A stretch of 38,534 bases of DNA, taken from assembly GCA_966430775.1 (NCBI GenBank), contig CBJMMB010000021.1:1-38534 (forward strand), written 5' to 3'. Shown piece by piece: positions 1 through 8,173 of the stretch (positions within the stretch are counted from its first letter, which is position 1; every line of letters begins with the position of its first letter). The stretch is from Dyella_B sp966430775 (GTDB lineage: Bacteria; Pseudomonadota; Gammaproteobacteria; Xanthomonadales; Rhodanobacteraceae). The translations under genes were made by a program, and so were the position numbers. Under the pieces are notes generated by a model. That model was not told where the DNA came from and ran no database searches. It saw only the letters and a program-made list of their open reading frames with translations.

Positions 1-2
1 GG

Positions 3-149
3 TTCTTCGGCTTCATGGTGGTGGGCGGGGAATGGTTCGCCATGTGGCAGTCGAAAACCTGGAACGGCCAGGATGCCGCGTTCAAGTTCTACATGGCGAT
101 CCTGGGCGTACTGATCTTCGTCAACCAGCCCGACGCGGAGCTGACGTAA
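3..149 (+). CDS. DUF2165-like small integral membrane protein (C-terminal part)
   Basis: Only the last 48 codons are in the window; the gene begins upstream of base 1. The readable tail is strongly hydrophobic, with an FFGFMVVGGEW stretch, then MWQSKTWNGQ, then a second hydrophobic run (MAILGVLIFVNQ) and the end DAELT. Two membrane segments joined by a short Trp-rich loop, with an NQxD ending, resemble the C-terminus of the DUF2165 family of predicted inner-membrane proteins, whose function is unknown. It converges on the QEGLA gene with only nine bases between stop codons. The family name rests on recall of the pattern and would need the full protein. Confidence 0.6.
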   Translation, partial: FFGFMVVGGEWFAMWQSKTWNGQDAAFKFYMAILGVLIFVNQPDAELT

Positions 150-158
150 CCCCAGTGG

Positions 159-1439
159 TTACACGCCCGCCGACAGCGTGCCCGCTTCCACCTTCGACAT
201 GCGCACGCGATTGATGAACAGCGAAAAAGCCAGCTTGCCCGCCAGGCCATGCACGTGTTGCATCCATGGCGGCAGCCAGCGTGGCGAAGCCAGCGCGCCG
301 GATTGGAAATACGGCTCCAGGCTGATCACGTCGCCCAGGGTCAGCTTGCCGGCGAAGAGATAACGCAAAAGATCCATGCGCCGCTCCTTCAGCGCCCAGC
401 GGAAGAAGGTGTGCACGTCGAGCAGGCCGGACAGATAGACGTTGTCCTTGGCGAAGGCGAAGCCGCCGGTGAGCGGCACGCCGCGGAACACGCGCTGTGT
501 GGAATGAAAACTGTCCGCCACGGACTGCCCGCAACGGTTGAAGAAGCGGTACACCTCGACGAAATCCGCACCGTTGAGCGCCATGTCCAGCGCCAGGATG
601 CGCAGGCTGATGCGCTTGAGCCGGGCGATGTCGATCGCGCCGGACATCAGTTCGGCAAACACCGCCAACCCTTCCTGCGTAGCGGTGACGCGCGGCGAGG
701 TGCGCGCCAGCGAGGCCAGCACCGGCTGCTCGCGTCCGTTCAAGGCGGTGAGCGAGTGCACGAAGGCTTCGTGATTGAGCAACTGATGGCGATCGTACTG
801 GCTAAAGCGCGTGCCGCCGCGCAAGCGGATGCGCGTGGCGCCGGCCGCCGCCTTGGCGGTGAGATCCGGATCCACTTCCACCGCGATCACGCCCGGACCG
901 AAGAAGCCATCCAGTTCCTTGGACAGATCCTTGCGCAGCACTTCGGAGGAAATGTTGGTGAGGATGTCGCTATCGGCCAGGTCCGCACCCAGCTCGTCGG
1001 ACAACTCCGCGAAGTAGTGCGCCGCATCGAGATTGCTGTAATGGCTGCCGGGGATCGCATCGCCCGGGCGTCCGTACAACTGGATGGACGGCGCGGTCAC
1101 GCCTTCGGTGCCGACCGCTTCGAGCATTTCGGCGGCGATGCGCCAGGATTCGGCGGTGCGGCGCAGGTAGTCGCGCATCGGGTCGCCATCCCCGGCTTCG
1201 CGTTCGATGGCGGCCAGTTCCTTGCGTACCTCGGAGTGATCCGGCTTTTTGTAGCTCACCTCCGGCAAGGTGTACTGCCCTTTGCCGTAGGCCTCGATCA
1301 TGCGGTCTTCCAGCGAGGCCGGCCAGCTCACGGTCGAAAGAATATTGATGCCTTTCACTGCCGCCAACAGCCGCTTGTCGAGCGCGGCATAGGCTTCCAG
1401 ACCTGCGGGAACGAGCTTTTCGGCAGAGGTACTCACCAT
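159..1439 (-). CDS. DUF1704 / QEGLA-motif putative metallopeptidase
   Basis: This 426-residue protein matches the family named 'flavohemoglobin expression-modulating QEGLA motif protein' (DUF1704). The name motif QEGLA is at residues 255-259. An HExxxH motif is at residues 223-228 (H223, E224, H228), and E256 in QEGLA is in place to be the third zinc ligand, as in the related eukaryotic MATCAP tyrosine carboxypeptidases. No signal peptide is visible, so it is probably cytoplasmic. The bacterial substrate is unknown. Its start overlaps the last seven bases of rsgA, which suggests translational coupling and co-transcription. The zinc assignment is inferred from the motif; family membership is fairly certain. 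Confidence 0.88.
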   Translation of the reverse strand: MVSTSAEKLVPAGLEAYAALDKRLLAAVKGINILSTVSWPASLEDRMIEAYGKGQYTLPEVSYKKPDHSEVRKELAAIEREAGDGDPMRDYLRRTAESWRIAAEMLEAVGTEGVTAPSIQLYGRPGDAIPGSHYSNLDAAHYFAELSDELGADLADSDILTNISSEVLRKDLSKELDGFFGPGVIAVEVDPDLTAKAAAGATRIRLRGGTRFSQYDRHQLLNHEAFVHSLTALNGREQPVLASLARTSPRVTATQEGLAVFAELMSGAIDIARLKRISLRILALDMALNGADFVEVYRFFNRCGQSVADSFHSTQRVFRGVPLTGGFAFAKDNVYLSGLLDVHTFFRWALKERRMDLLRYLFAGKLTLGDVISLEPYFQSGALASPRWLPPWMQHVHGLAGKLAFSLFINRVRMSKVEAGTLSAGV

Positions 1440-2494
1440 CCTTCCTTCTCGCGCGAACCGCGCGGACCATGCGGCTTGCTGGCCGGCCGTCCGCCACGCT
1501 GGCGGCGCAGGCGCGATTCGAGCATGGTGGCCTGCTCTTCGCGTTCGTCGCGCAGCTTCAGGTAATTGCGCCAGCGCTCGGGCGTCAGCTCGCCGTCGTG
1601 CAGCGCCTCCTGCACCGCGCAGCCCGGTTCGCTGCCATGGCCGCAGTCGGCGAAGCGGCAGTTTTCGGCCAGCGCCTCGATATCGGCGAACAGGTCGAGA
1701 TTTTCCTCGCCGGTGAGCTTGAGCTCGCGCATGCCGGGGGTATCGATCAGGCAGCCGCCGCTGGGCAACTGCAACAGCGCGCGGTAGGTGGTGGTGTGGC
1801 GGCCGCGGCTGTCATGGCTGCGCACGTCGCCGATGGCCATGTGCTGGCTGCCCAGCAAGGTATTGGTGAGGGTGGATTTGCCGGCGCCGGAAGAACCCAC
1901 CAGCACCGCGCTGTCCCCCGGCTTGAGGTAGCCCGCCAGCACCGCGGCGCTGGCCGGATCCTTGCCGTTGACGGCGTGGATCGGCGTGCCCTCCGGCAGG
2001 CGCGCCTTGAGTTCGGCCATGCGGACGTCGGCGTCTTCGGCGCGATCCGGCTTGCTCAGCACCACCACCGGTTGCGCTCCGGAACCTTCCACCAGCGACA
2101 GATAACGCTCGATGCGTGCAGGATTGAAATCACCGTCCAGGCCGGTCAGCACCAGCACGTAGTCGATATTGGTGGCGATCACCTGCCGCTCGTAGCGCTC
2201 GCCGGCCGCCGCGCGCGACAACACGGTGCGGCGCGGCTGCACCAGCACGATATGCGGCGGCTTGCCCGGCTCGATCTCAACGAAATCGCCCACCGCCGGG
2301 CGCTCGGCCGGGTCCAGCCCGCGCTTGAGAAAATGGCCCGCCGGCTGGGCGCCGAAGACCTGCTCCCCATCATGCAATTCGTAGCCGGCCCGATGCTGCG
2401 CCACCACGCGGACGATGCGCCGCCCCGCTTCAGGCAAGACCTGACCCCGCCAGCCGATGTGGCGGAGCTTCTCGATGGTCTGGGTCTCGCTCAT
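1433..2494 (-). CDS. rsgA: Ribosome small-subunit-dependent GTPase RsgA
   Basis: RsgA (YjeQ) is a circularly permuted GTPase that assists late maturation of the 30S subunit. The 353-residue protein has an N-terminal OB-fold region (about 12-95). The GTPase motifs follow in permuted order: a G4-like SKPD at 147-150, the P-loop GSSGAGKST at 200-208, a switch region RHTTTYR at 232-238, and G3 DTPG at 251-254. C279, C284, H286 and C292 fit the C-terminal zinc knuckle. The G4 position carries SKPD instead of the canonical NKxD, so base-recognition Asn is replaced by Ser. The start codon is ATG. It overlaps the downstream QEGLA gene by seven bases. Confidence 0.96.
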   Translation of the reverse strand: MSETQTIEKLRHIGWRGQVLPEAGRRIVRVVAQHRAGYELHDGEQVFGAQPAGHFLKRGLDPAERPAVGDFVEIEPGKPPHIVLVQPRRTVLSRAAAGERYERQVIATNIDYVLVLTGLDGDFNPARIERYLSLVEGSGAQPVVVLSKPDRAEDADVRMAELKARLPEGTPIHAVNGKDPASAAVLAGYLKPGDSAVLVGSSGAGKSTLTNTLLGSQHMAIGDVRSHDSRGRHTTTYRALLQLPSGGCLIDTPGMRELKLTGEENLDLFADIEALAENCRFADCGHGSEPGCAVQEALHDGELTPERWRNYLKLRDEREEQATMLESRLRRQRGGRPASKPHGPRGSREKEGW

Positions 2495-2522
2495 AGGTCG
2501 CGATTATGCCCATCTTCGGGCC

Positions 2523-2809
2523 AAGGATGCTCTGATCGATTCCACGTACCCGTCACCGCACTGTATGCGCGCCTCGCTGCACTCCAGTGGCGAAGGCAGA
2601 CTGGCCGTCCGTCGAGACGCTGGGGTGCAGCGAGGTGCGCATACAGTGCGGCCCCAACCGACTGAATTTAATGACGGGGTGACGTCCAGAAGGCCCGCAG
2701 GCTGCGCCGCGCGGCTTGAACAGACGGCCAGTCTGCCCTGCCCACGCAACACACCCTGCGGGCCTTCTGGACGTCATGCCGGGTGCGTGGAATCGATCAG
2801 AGCATCCTT
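2523..2809. repeat. Nested palindromic element (MITE/BIME-like), about 287 bp
   Basis: The outer arms at 2523-2551 and 2781-2809 are inverted copies of 29 bases with one mismatch. Inside lie two further inverted repeats: 2557-2586 with 2621-2650 (28 of 30 positions) and 2681-2701 with 2755-2775 (21 of 21). The two inner loops also hold a perfect 15-base complement (2595-2609 with 2723-2737). No transposase and no convincing ORF is present. It occupies most of the gap between rsgA and the aminotransferase. It could be a miniature mobile element or a dispersed composite repeat; other genomic copies cannot be seen here. Confidence 0.7.
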
Positions 2810-2830
2810 AGATCGGGAAAGGCATATGAC

Positions 2831-2905
2831 ATGAAGTGCAAACGCTTTTCCGTTTTTTGCCTTATTCCATCCCCACGATGCCCTAACTCGCTGTTAGGAT
2901 CGTGA
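2831..2905 (+). CDS. Possible 24-codon leader ORF ahead of the aminotransferase
   Basis: An ATG preceded by AAAGG at suitable spacing opens a 24-codon frame (MKCKRFSVF...), ending just before a hairpin with a T-run at 2909-2930. Its position between the palindromic element and the aminotransferase fits a leader peptide followed by an attenuator. The peptide is not enriched in alanine or another single amino acid, so a ribosome-stalling role is not evident and chance is a real alternative. A second small hairpin (2882-2887 with 2893-2898) lies inside the frame. Confidence 0.2.
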   Translation: MKCKRFSVFCLIPSPRCPNSLLGS

Positions 2906-2908
2906 AAA

Positions 2909-2930
2909 CCGGCGGCAGGCCGGCTTTTTT
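2909..2930 (+). terminator. Terminator-like hairpin in the aminotransferase leader
   Basis: CCGGC (2909-2913) pairs with GCCGG (2919-2923), followed by a run of six T. It points in the direction of the downstream gene and sits only about 25 bases before its start codon, with no + strand gene behind it to terminate. It could attenuate the aminotransferase mRNA or end an RNA that begins in the palindromic element. The stem is short, so termination strength is doubtful. Confidence 0.4.
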
Positions 2931-2954
2931 CCATCCGAAAAGGACGAGAGACCG

Positions 2955-4202
2955 TTGTTCCCGATCAAGCCCAGCGCGCACCTGGCCGAAGTGCGCTATG
3001 AAATCCGTGGCGCGCTGACCCGTCGTGCGCGCGAACTGGAAGCGGCAGGCACGCCGATCATCAAGCTCAACATCGGCAACCCGGCCCGCTATGGTTTTTC
3101 CGTGCCGGCCCATCTGCGCGAAGCCATCGCCGCGCACCTGCACGAAAGCGAAGCCTACGGTCACGAACAAGGTCTGGAAGAAGCCCGCGAAGCCATCGCC
3201 GCCCAGCAGCGCGCCCGCGGCGCGCGCCACGTGCAGGTGGAACGCATCTTCATCGGCAACGGCGTCAGCGAACTGATCGACCTGAGCCTGCGCGCCCTGC
3301 TGCAACCGGGCGACGAAGTGCTGCTGCCCAGCCCCGATTACCCGCTGTGGAGTGCCGCCACCATCTTGAACGGCGGCGTGCCGCGCTATTACCGCTGCCT
3401 GGCAGAGAACCGGCACATGCCGGATCCGGAGGAAATGGAAGCCCTGATCACCCCGCGCACGCGCGCGCTGGTGCTGGTCAATCCGAACAACCCCACCGGC
3501 GCGGTGTATCCGCGCGCCTTGCTGGAACAGATCGTCGAGATCGCCGCGCGGCATCGCCTGCTGCTGCTGTGCGATGAAATCTACGACCAGATTCTCTACG
3601 ACGGCGCCGCGTTCCAGCCGCTGGCCGAAATCGCCGGCAACACGCCCTGCCTGAGCTTCGGCGGCTTGAGCAAGGTGCATCGGGCTTGTGGCTATCGCGT
3701 GGGCTGGCTCAGCCTTTCCGGCGATCCGGCGCGTACGCACGAATACCGCGACGCACTGCAATTGCTGGCCGCCTTGCGCTTGTGCGCCAACGTCACCGCG
3801 CAGTGGGCGGTGATTCCCGCGCTGCAGGATGCGCCAACCATCAACGCACTCACCGCGCCCGGCGGCCGCCTGCATCAGGCGCGGCAAGCCGTGCTCGATG
3901 GCGTCGCCGCCAGCCGGTTTCTGGACGTGGTTGCGCCGGAAGGCGCGATCTACGCCTTCCCGCGCGTACGCAGCGATGGCATCGCCAATTTCGACGACAA
4001 CGCCTTCGCCCTGCGCCTGCTGGAAGAGGAATCCGTGCTGCTCGTGCCCGGCACCAGCTTCAACGTGCCCAACAGCCGCCACATGCGCCTTACCCTGCTG
4101 CCGCAACCGGCGCAGTTGCGCGAGGTGTTCGTGCGCATGGAGCGCGTGCTGGAACGCATGGCGGTCGAGGAAACGCCGCGCGCCGCCGTCGCTTCGGCCT
4201 GA
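2955..4202 (+). CDS. alaA: AlaA-like PLP-dependent alanine aminotransferase
   Basis: This 415-residue fold-type I aminotransferase is close in pattern to E. coli AlaA, which makes alanine from pyruvate and glutamate. Landmarks are the N-terminal IRG substrate region, LNIGNPA, the PLP-contact region YGHEQGLEEAR, PNNPTGAVY, CDEIYD, and the Schiff-base lysine in GGLSKVHR (about residue 240). The C-terminal domain has LLVPGTSFN and a conserved arginine in HMRLTLLP. The chosen start is TTG at 2955, with AGGA about ten bases upstream and no better ATG in frame. The downstream SGNH hydrolase begins two bases after the stop, so the two are probably one operon. Confidence 0.9.
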   Translation: MFPIKPSAHLAEVRYEIRGALTRRARELEAAGTPIIKLNIGNPARYGFSVPAHLREAIAAHLHESEAYGHEQGLEEAREAIAAQQRARGARHVQVERIFIGNGVSELIDLSLRALLQPGDEVLLPSPDYPLWSAATILNGGVPRYYRCLAENRHMPDPEEMEALITPRTRALVLVNPNNPTGAVYPRALLEQIVEIAARHRLLLLCDEIYDQILYDGAAFQPLAEIAGNTPCLSFGGLSKVHRACGYRVGWLSLSGDPARTHEYRDALQLLAALRLCANVTAQWAVIPALQDAPTINALTAPGGRLHQARQAVLDGVAASRFLDVVAPEGAIYAFPRVRSDGIANFDDNAFALRLLEEESVLLVPGTSFNVPNSRHMRLTLLPQPAQLREVFVRMERVLERMAVEETPRAAVASA

Positions 4203-4204
4203 CC

Positions 4205-4819
4205 ATGCCGTTGCGCTACCTCGCCCTGGGCGACTCCTACACCATCGGCGAGGACGTGCCCGCCCAGGCGCGCTGGCCGGTGCAACTGGTGGAAAAGCTG
4301 CGCAAGCAGGGAATCACGATTGACGATCCACAGATCGTCGCCGTCACCGGCTGGACCACCGACGAACTATCCGCCGGCATGGACCAGGCCGCGTTCGCGC
4401 CCGGCTACGATCTGGTGACGCTGCTGATCGGCGTCAACAATCAATATCGCGGTCGTCCGGCGGCGGAATACCGCGAGCAGTTTCGCGCCTTGCTGATACG
4501 CGCCGTGACGCTGGCCGATCACCGCGCCGAACGTGTGGTGGTGGTGTCGATTCCCGATTGGGGCGTCACGCCGTTCGGCTATGCCAGCGGACGTGATCGG
4601 GGGCAAATTGCCCATGAACTGGATGGTTTCAATGCGATCGCGCACGACGAAGCGAGCGCAGCCGGCGCGCATTTCGTGAACATCACCGGCATTTCGCGCG
4701 AGCACGCGGGACTGGTTGCCTCGGACGGCTTGCACCCGTCTGGAGCGCAATATGCGTTGTGGACGGAAGCCATCGAACCGGTCGTGGCCGAGGCGCTGCA
4801 GCGCGCTGCCGTGCTTTAA
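4205..4819 (+). CDS. SGNH/GDSL-type hydrolase
   Basis: This 204-residue protein starts two bases after the aminotransferase stop. It carries the SGNH blocks: GDSYTIG (block I, nucleophile Ser about residue 10), GVNN (block III, Asn of the oxyanion hole) and DGLHPS near the C-terminus (block V, catalytic Asp and His). No signal peptide is seen, so it is likely a cytoplasmic esterase or lysophospholipase-like hydrolase; the substrate is unknown. A longer open frame extends upstream but lies inside the aminotransferase in another frame, so the ATG at 4205 is the sensible start. Confidence 0.9.
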   Translation: MPLRYLALGDSYTIGEDVPAQARWPVQLVEKLRKQGITIDDPQIVAVTGWTTDELSAGMDQAAFAPGYDLVTLLIGVNNQYRGRPAAEYREQFRALLIRAVTLADHRAERVVVVSIPDWGVTPFGYASGRDRGQIAHELDGFNAIAHDEASAAGAHFVNITGISREHAGLVASDGLHPSGAQYALWTEAIEPVVAEALQRAAVL

Positions 4820-5138
4820 GCGAGTTCTGATCTGACCGGTAAGACCTTCGCTGGCCGTAGGTTGGGGCGCAAATCCCAACGTTTCCATGCGCCTATGCAT
4901 CCCATGTTTAGGTTTGCATCCCAACCTGCGCATATTTGCACCGCTTTGGGCGCAGGAAATGACGAACGGCATCCTTTACTCTTCGTTAAAATTTTGAAAC
5001 AGTTGCACCGGGGGAACACTGGGGCAACATTGCGAGGGATGTCCAGACGTTCACGCGTCTAGCCGTATGGAGGGAAAAAACGGCAGGCATTTCCCCGTTG
5101 CACCGGTGCTCTCTATCGCCACTATTCGGGGAGTCACC
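4820..5138 (+). other. Non-coding leader of the first TonB receptor
   Basis: These 319 bases hold palindromic repeat copy 1, then an AT-rich stretch around 4978-5000 (GTTAAAATTTTGAAA), the most promoter-like part although no clean -35/-10 pair can be assigned. A small inverted repeat (AGACG/CGTCT, about 5044-5060) follows. The receptor frame is open upstream of 5139, but the signal peptide and the GGGGAG ribosome site put the start at 5139. Confidence 0.4.
4857..4929. repeat. GTAGGTTGGGG palindromic repeat, copy 1
   Basis: The left arm (4857-4880) and right arm (about 4905-4929) are imperfect inverted copies of the same unit. It is a diverged relative of the copies at 9955-10027 and 12270-12297. 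It lies 37 bases after the SGNH hydrolase stop. The family resembles REP/BIME elements. Confidence 0.75.
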
Positions 5139-8024
5139 ATGCAAGCCCATTACAATCGCCTGTCCATTGCAGTCCGCCTGGCATTGTCCGTCGGCATCGC
5201 CTCATCGGCCGCCATCGCCCACGCCCAGGACACCAGCACCCAACAGAACAATCCGGCGCCGCAGAACACCGCGCAAAACGCCAACGAACAACCGCAGGCG
5301 TCGAAAGCCAAATCGCTGCAGGCCGTCACGGTCACCGGCTCGCTGATTCGCCGCGTCGATACCGAAACCGCCAGCCCGGTGATCACCCTGGACCGCACCG
5401 CGCTCACCGCCAACGGTGCGCCGACGCTGGGCAACGTGCTGCAGCAGTTGCCCAGCATTTCCGGCTATGCCACCAACCCGGCCAACAACAGCAACGGCGG
5501 CGGCGGCGCCAGCCCCACGCTGGAAGGCGGCGACGGCGCTTCGCGCGTATCGCTGCGCGGCATGGGGGCCAACCGCACCCTGGTACTGGTGGATGGCCAG
5601 CGCATGGCCAACCAGGATCTCAACATGATTCCGCAGAACATGATCCAGAGCGTGGACGTGCTGGCGGAAGGCGCATCCACCGCATACGGTTCGGATGCCG
5701 TCGGCGGCGTGGTGAACCTGCATCTGCGCAAGGATTTCAAGGGCGCCGAATTCAGCATCAACGACGGCATTTCCAGCCATGGCGACAGCCAGCGGCGCGG
5801 CTTCAACTTCACCACCGGCGCCAGCGGCGAGGCCGGCAACATCGTGGCCGGCATCGACTGGAACAAGTACACCCCGACGCTGGCTCCGCGGCGCGGCTTC
5901 TCGCAGCGCGCGCTGTATCTGTCCAGCGGCGTCGCCGTACCGCAAGGTTCGGGCACGATTCCCTCCGGCCGCATCCTGGTCCCTGCCGCGCTCACGCCAG
6001 GCGGCTGCCATGTGAACGCCGCGGGCAACGCTTACGTCACCCTGGCCAGCGGCAGCGGCGGTAGCCTCGGCGATTACCGCTGCTATGGCGGCTCCAACGA
6101 TACCTTCAACTACAACGCCTACAACTACATCCAGACCGAGCAGAAGCGCGTGAACTTCTTCGTGCTCGGCAACTACAACATCACGCCGAACCTCACTGCG
6201 TTCGCCAACGTGTTCTACAACCGCACCAATTCCTCCGGCCAGGACGCCCCCGCGCCCACCAGCACCAACGACGGCTGGTACGTGGCGGCGAACAATCCGA
6301 TCAACCCGTTCGGCGTCACCTTCGGCACGCCGCCGGGCTACACCGGTACCAGTTATGTGATAAGCGAGCGCCTCACCGGCCTGGGCACGCGCCTGCACAC
6401 CTTCAACACCGATAACTTCCAGCTCAACACCGGTCTGCGTGGCCACTTCGGTCAAACCAGCTGGCTGTGGGACGCGAGCCTCAACTACGGCTACTCCAAT
6501 CGCCAGCAGACCAACTACAACGAAGTGAACATCGCCGACCTGCAAGCGGTGATCAATGGCGGCGGCAACATCTTCAACCAGGCCGATCCTGCGGTGTCGG
6601 CGCAATTGGCGAAAGGTGTGGACGCCCCGGTCTATACGCTCACCAATACGATGAAGCAGCTGCAGTTCAACGCTTCCGGCGAACTGTGGGATCTGCCTGC
6701 CGGCGCGATCCAGCTTTCCACCGGCGCGCTGTACCGCTGGAACTCGATGAACTACACGGTGACGCCGGACGCCATTCTCAATCCGGGCACCGCCACCTGC
6801 GCCGTGCTGGCCGAAGCCTGCGGCTCGCCCGGCCGCGGCAGCATCAACGTGAAGGAGCTTTACGCCGAATCGCTGATCCCGCTGCTATCGGAAAAGCCCG
6901 GTGCTTACTCCCTGAACCTGGACGTGGGCATCCGCGCCTCCGACTACAGCACCTCCGGCACCACCACCAACAAGAAGATCGCGCTGGAATACAAGCCGAT
7001 CGCCGATTTGTTGATACGTGCCACCGCCACCCAGGTGTTCCGCGCGCCCAACCTCAACGAACTCGACGATGGCCTCACCATTGGCGGGCCTACGGTCAAC
7101 GACCCCTGCGTAGGCCTCAGTGCCGCCACGCTGGCGGCGCATCCCAACGCCTGCCAGTTCGTGCCGCCGAATTGGGCGGGCAATCCGATCCCGCAGATCA
7201 CCTCCTATTCTTCAGGCGGCAAACCTGCCGGCGTCAACCTGAAGCCAGAACATGGCAATTCGTTCGATCTGGGACTGGTGTACTCGCCAAGCTGGCTGGA
7301 GGGTTTCTCCACCACTGTGGACGCATGGCGCATCAACCTGCACGACATGCTGACGCCGCTGGCCGCGCAGACGGTATTTAACGCCTGCTTTGCCAACGAC
7401 AGCAGCCCGTACTGCAGCTTCATCCACCGGTACCCCACCAGCAATGCACTCGCCGGTGCGATCTATTACATGAGCACGCCGGTGGTGAACCTGGGCAACC
7501 TGAGCACCAGCGGCATCGATTTCAGCACCAGCTACGCCATCCCGCATTTCGACGTGGGCAGCTTCAACCCCGGCAACTTCAAAGTGGGACTCAACACCAC
7601 CTACACCAGCTCGTTCTACAACGACGCCACGCCAGGCCAGCCGGGTCAGAAGACGATCAACTATGCCGGCACGTACACGCAACAGTTCGGCAGCATTGCC
7701 CGCTGGCGCGGTACGCTGACGCTGAACTGGTCGCTGGGCAACTGGAGTGCGCAATGGCAGACGCGCTACATCCATCGCATGACCAACCTCAGCGCCGACA
7801 TCAACACCGGCGCGCCCGCACCGGTTGCGTCGGTCCTGTATCACTCGGCACAGATCGCCTACAACGTGCCGGCGATCAAGACGCGCTTCGAGTTCGGCGT
7901 GGACAACATCACCGACAAGGCGCCGCCGCTGATCTACCAGAACGGCCCGAACTACAACGTCGATACGTCGACCTATGATGTGCTGGGCCGTTACTACTGG
8001 GCTCGGGCCACGGTGAAGTTCTAA
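5139..8024 (+). CDS. TonB-dependent outer-membrane receptor (TBDR-1)
   Basis: This 961-residue receptor has a signal peptide (basic MQAHYNR start, hydrophobic core, AIAHA then QDTS). A Gln/Asn-rich linker follows, then a VTVTGS motif and a plug domain (about 65-220) with SLRGMGANRTLVLVDGQR and YGSDAVGGVVN. The rest is a beta-barrel rich in aromatic and Asn residues, ending in an aromatic strand (GRYYWARATVKF) with terminal Phe. Such receptors import bulky ligands using TonB-ExbBD energy; the ligand is unknown. The ATG at 5139 has GGGGAG eight bases upstream. It is paralogous to TBDR-3 (30044-33004), and a TPR-sulfotransferase follows on the same strand. Confidence 0.95.
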   Translation: MQAHYNRLSIAVRLALSVGIASSAAIAHAQDTSTQQNNPAPQNTAQNANEQPQASKAKSLQAVTVTGSLIRRVDTETASPVITLDRTALTANGAPTLGNVLQQLPSISGYATNPANNSNGGGGASPTLEGGDGASRVSLRGMGANRTLVLVDGQRMANQDLNMIPQNMIQSVDVLAEGASTAYGSDAVGGVVNLHLRKDFKGAEFSINDGISSHGDSQRRGFNFTTGASGEAGNIVAGIDWNKYTPTLAPRRGFSQRALYLSSGVAVPQGSGTIPSGRILVPAALTPGGCHVNAAGNAYVTLASGSGGSLGDYRCYGGSNDTFNYNAYNYIQTEQKRVNFFVLGNYNITPNLTAFANVFYNRTNSSGQDAPAPTSTNDGWYVAANNPINPFGVTFGTPPGYTGTSYVISERLTGLGTRLHTFNTDNFQLNTGLRGHFGQTSWLWDASLNYGYSNRQQTNYNEVNIADLQAVINGGGNIFNQADPAVSAQLAKGVDAPVYTLTNTMKQLQFNASGELWDLPAGAIQLSTGALYRWNSMNYTVTPDAILNPGTATCAVLAEACGSPGRGSINVKELYAESLIPLLSEKPGAYSLNLDVGIRASDYSTSGTTTNKKIALEYKPIADLLIRATATQVFRAPNLNELDDGLTIGGPTVNDPCVGLSAATLAAHPNACQFVPPNWAGNPIPQITSYSSGGKPAGVNLKPEHGNSFDLGLVYSPSWLEGFSTTVDAWRINLHDMLTPLAAQTVFNACFANDSSPYCSFIHRYPTSNALAGAIYYMSTPVVNLGNLSTSGIDFSTSYAIPHFDVGSFNPGNFKVGLNTTYTSSFYNDATPGQPGQKTINYAGTYTQQFGSIARWRGTLTLNWSLGNWSAQWQTRYIHRMTNLSADINTGAPAPVASVLYHSAQIAYNVPAIKTRFEFGVDNITDKAPPLIYQNGPNYNVDTSTYDVLGRYYWARATVKF

Positions 8025-8044
8025 TTGCGGAACCAAGCAGTACC

Positions 8045-8079
8045 GACTCCCTCCCCTACGCCTAGTAGGGGAGGGAGTC
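8045..8079. terminator. Perfect 15-bp hairpin between TBDR-1 and ST1
   Basis: GACTCCCTCCCCTAC (8045-8059) is perfectly complementary to 8065-8079, with a five-base loop. It starts 21 bases after the receptor stop and has no T-run, so it may stabilise the receptor 3' end or terminate weakly. Its right arm contains the purine-rich GGGGAGGGAG that would serve as ribosome site for an ATG at 8080. Confidence 0.6.
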
Positions 8080-8173
8080 ATGCACCACGCCAGCAAACAA
8101 CGCGGATACACCCCTGAGCATTTCCGATCGCGAACGAGAAGCCGCCCTGCTCGCCGCCTTCAATCAGGGCGAC

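Noticed and set aside
249..1565. Long open frame on the + strand opposite the QEGLA gene (438 codons)
   Set aside because: It is antisense to a clear gene, rich in Arg, His, Gln and Ala as expected of a GC-rich shadow, with no domain.
2504..2834. Short ORFs over the palindromic element (Arg/Ser/Pro-rich peptides on both strands)
   Set aside because: They are translations of inverted repeats, which is why the same peptide (VESIRASL) appears on both strands; no ribosome site or domain.
7983..8024. Tyrosine-rich last strands of TBDR-1 and TBDR-3 as targets of the sulfotransferases
   Set aside because: Aromatic C-terminal strands are normal for outer-membrane barrels and needed for BAM recognition; nothing in the sequence links them to sulfation.
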